Part shown: piece by piece, positions 62,844 through 64,000 of the stretch | Numbering within the stretch: the first letter of the stretch is position 1 | Layout of the letters: every line of letters begins with the position of its first letter | Source of the DNA: Agrostemma githago | Lineage: Eukaryota; Streptophyta; Magnoliopsida; Caryophyllales; Caryophyllaceae | Direction: 5' to 3' | NCBI GenBank assembly: GCA_958450325.1 | Contig: OY288257.1 | Span: 17,193,873-17,257,872, forward strand | DNA length: 64,000 nucleotides | Translations under genes and position numbers: made by a program | The notes under the pieces: model-generated | The model's input: only the letters and a program-made list of their open reading frames with translations | Databases searched by the model: none | What the model was told of the DNA's origin: nothing

Positions 62844-64000
62844 TAGAGCTGGCAAGCCTGGTCTGACCTGAAATCCAAGTAAATTGACCCGATTTGAACC
62901 GAAAATACAGTGACAAGCCCCACCCGATGATGATCCGTAACTCGATACGATCCGCTTCAGGTTGACTTGAACCCGAGCCATAACTCGAGACAACCTAATA
63001 AATTATCTGACCCGACCCGATCTAAACATGACCCGACCTGATCCAATAAAGATAAAAAAAGATGCTCAGTAATTTATACTCCGTACAGAGTTAATATTAA
63101 TGAAAAAAATGCTAAATTAATATGTACGGAGTAGTATTATTTGGTTTTTTTTCAAATATTTTTAATCTAACATCTTTACGAAGATCCAAAAATTAAATAC
63201 AAATTGTTATAAAATATATTAAAATCCTTTATAAAAATCTTTATAATCTTACCTAACTCACTCAACTAATTATTAATTCGTCAAGACTCGACCCAAACTT
63301 GACCCGACCCTTTATGTTGTATCTTCATACATATTTTATAAAATTCATCATTTGTAGTATTTGAAGTTTTAACGTTCAATCACAACTAATTAAACTAAGG
63401 CCTCGTTTGGTTCATTCGGAAACTTATTTACCGGAGGAAGTTGCATTTCCCATGATTGTTACTTCCGCCTCAACCTCCCGGGAATTTGTAATATTTGTCT
63501 GGTTGACATCCTGAAATTCACACATCCCACATCCAATAAGTGCAAGTCATGGTGGAAGTTTGAGTTTCCCCAATTTTTCACTCTCGGGATAACCAAATAA
63601 CTTAATGAAATTGCATTTCATGGGATCTGGCCATCTGTGATCTCCCACTACAAGGGAAGTAGGAGATTAACCAAACGAGACCTAATTATTGTTATATATG
63701 GTTTCATACAAAATTATCTTCTAAAATTATTGGAAATAATTTGTATTAGGAGATATAGCCATAAAGAGACAAATTCTTATAATAAATGATAAATAATGAA
63801 AAAAAAAATGAATTGATGATCAGATCAAACCAAACCAATTCTAGTTTGACTCGAACATGCTGACTCGTCCCAATAGTGGCCCGAACACGATTAAAACCCG
63901 ACCCGTGAATGACCCAAACATGACCCAAACACGAACAACCCGTCTCGAACCAACCCGTAAATGAACCGACCTGTAAATGACCTGAACATGACCTAAACAC
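62844..64000. mobile_element. Partial hAT-like element with ACCCGACC arrays
   Basis: It begins TAGAGCTGGCAAGCC, similar to the hAT ends TAGGGCTGAGCA and TAGGGATGGCAA elsewhere in the window. It continues with a dense ACCCGACC/GACCTGA array (62860-63060). A similar array (63885-64000) runs off the window edge, so the right end and the target duplication are not visible. Confidence 0.5.
63399..63682. mobile_element. Tourist-like MITE
   Basis: The ends GGCCTCGTTTGGTT and AACCAAACGAGACC are inverted, flanked by TAA at 63396-63398 and 63683-63685. It is 284 bp with no coding sequence, inserted inside the hAT-like element. Confidence 0.88.

Overview
This window is transposable-element-rich intergenic DNA from a flowering plant, most likely a eudicot. 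The evidence is the set of plant-specific element families: Tat- and Athila-lineage Ty3/gypsy, Ty1/copia, CACTA elements with TNP2 and Transposase_24 genes, and hAT, Tourist and Stowaway MITEs. A placement in Caryophyllales is only an impression. I find no convincing ordinary host gene. The one intact-looking non-retroviral gene is a plant mobile domain (PMD) gene carried antisense inside a retrotransposon.

Positions 1-26345 are nested insertions inside an old inverted repeat (arms 1077-1266 and 26124-26345). A 1.05-kb TIR element sits in the left arm. A complete 20-kb Tat-lineage LTR retrotransposon lies at 1267-21259 on the minus strand. It has 2.48-kb LTRs, TSD CCCGC, a PBS for tRNA-Arg and a polypurine tract. 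Its gag-pol order on the minus strand is gag/protease, a long linker, RT-RNase H, a second RNase H, then integrase. A 3.05-kb CACTA element and a 0.7-kb hAT MITE interrupt it. Between integrase and the 3' LTR, convergent to pol, is a two-exon PMD gene with its own TATA box. Further right come a Stowaway MITE, a tRNA-like segment, a 593-bp retroposed sequence and a TIR element holding a 3.04-kb Tat-like solo LTR.

Positions 26346-34706 hold two Tourist-like MITEs, two hAT MITEs and a probable copia LTR and leader. A 3.7-kb solo LTR interrupts the copia part, and a second solo LTR is nested in that one. Positions 34707-55378 hold pieces of a second Tat element: a 3' LTR stub, the leader with PBS, and the 5' LTR. 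A left-truncated Athila element (gag, pol, env-position ORF, 3' LTR) interrupts it. A 7.9-kb CACTA element with both a TNP1-like and a TNP2-like gene sits in the Athila LTR. Interrupted copia gag resumes at 55379.

Positions 56590-62260 are an AT-rich, highly degenerate tandem-like array with two Stowaway MITEs and two long (TA)n tracts. The end of the window holds a partial hAT-like element with a Tourist MITE inside.

The most striking non-coding signal is a cassette of four 12-bp palindromes of type ACTCGAYCGAGT, spaced about 21, 51 and 21 bp. It sits about 21 bp upstream of the LTR TATA box, again downstream in the LTR, again in the intron of the antisense PMD gene, and several times in the related solo LTR.
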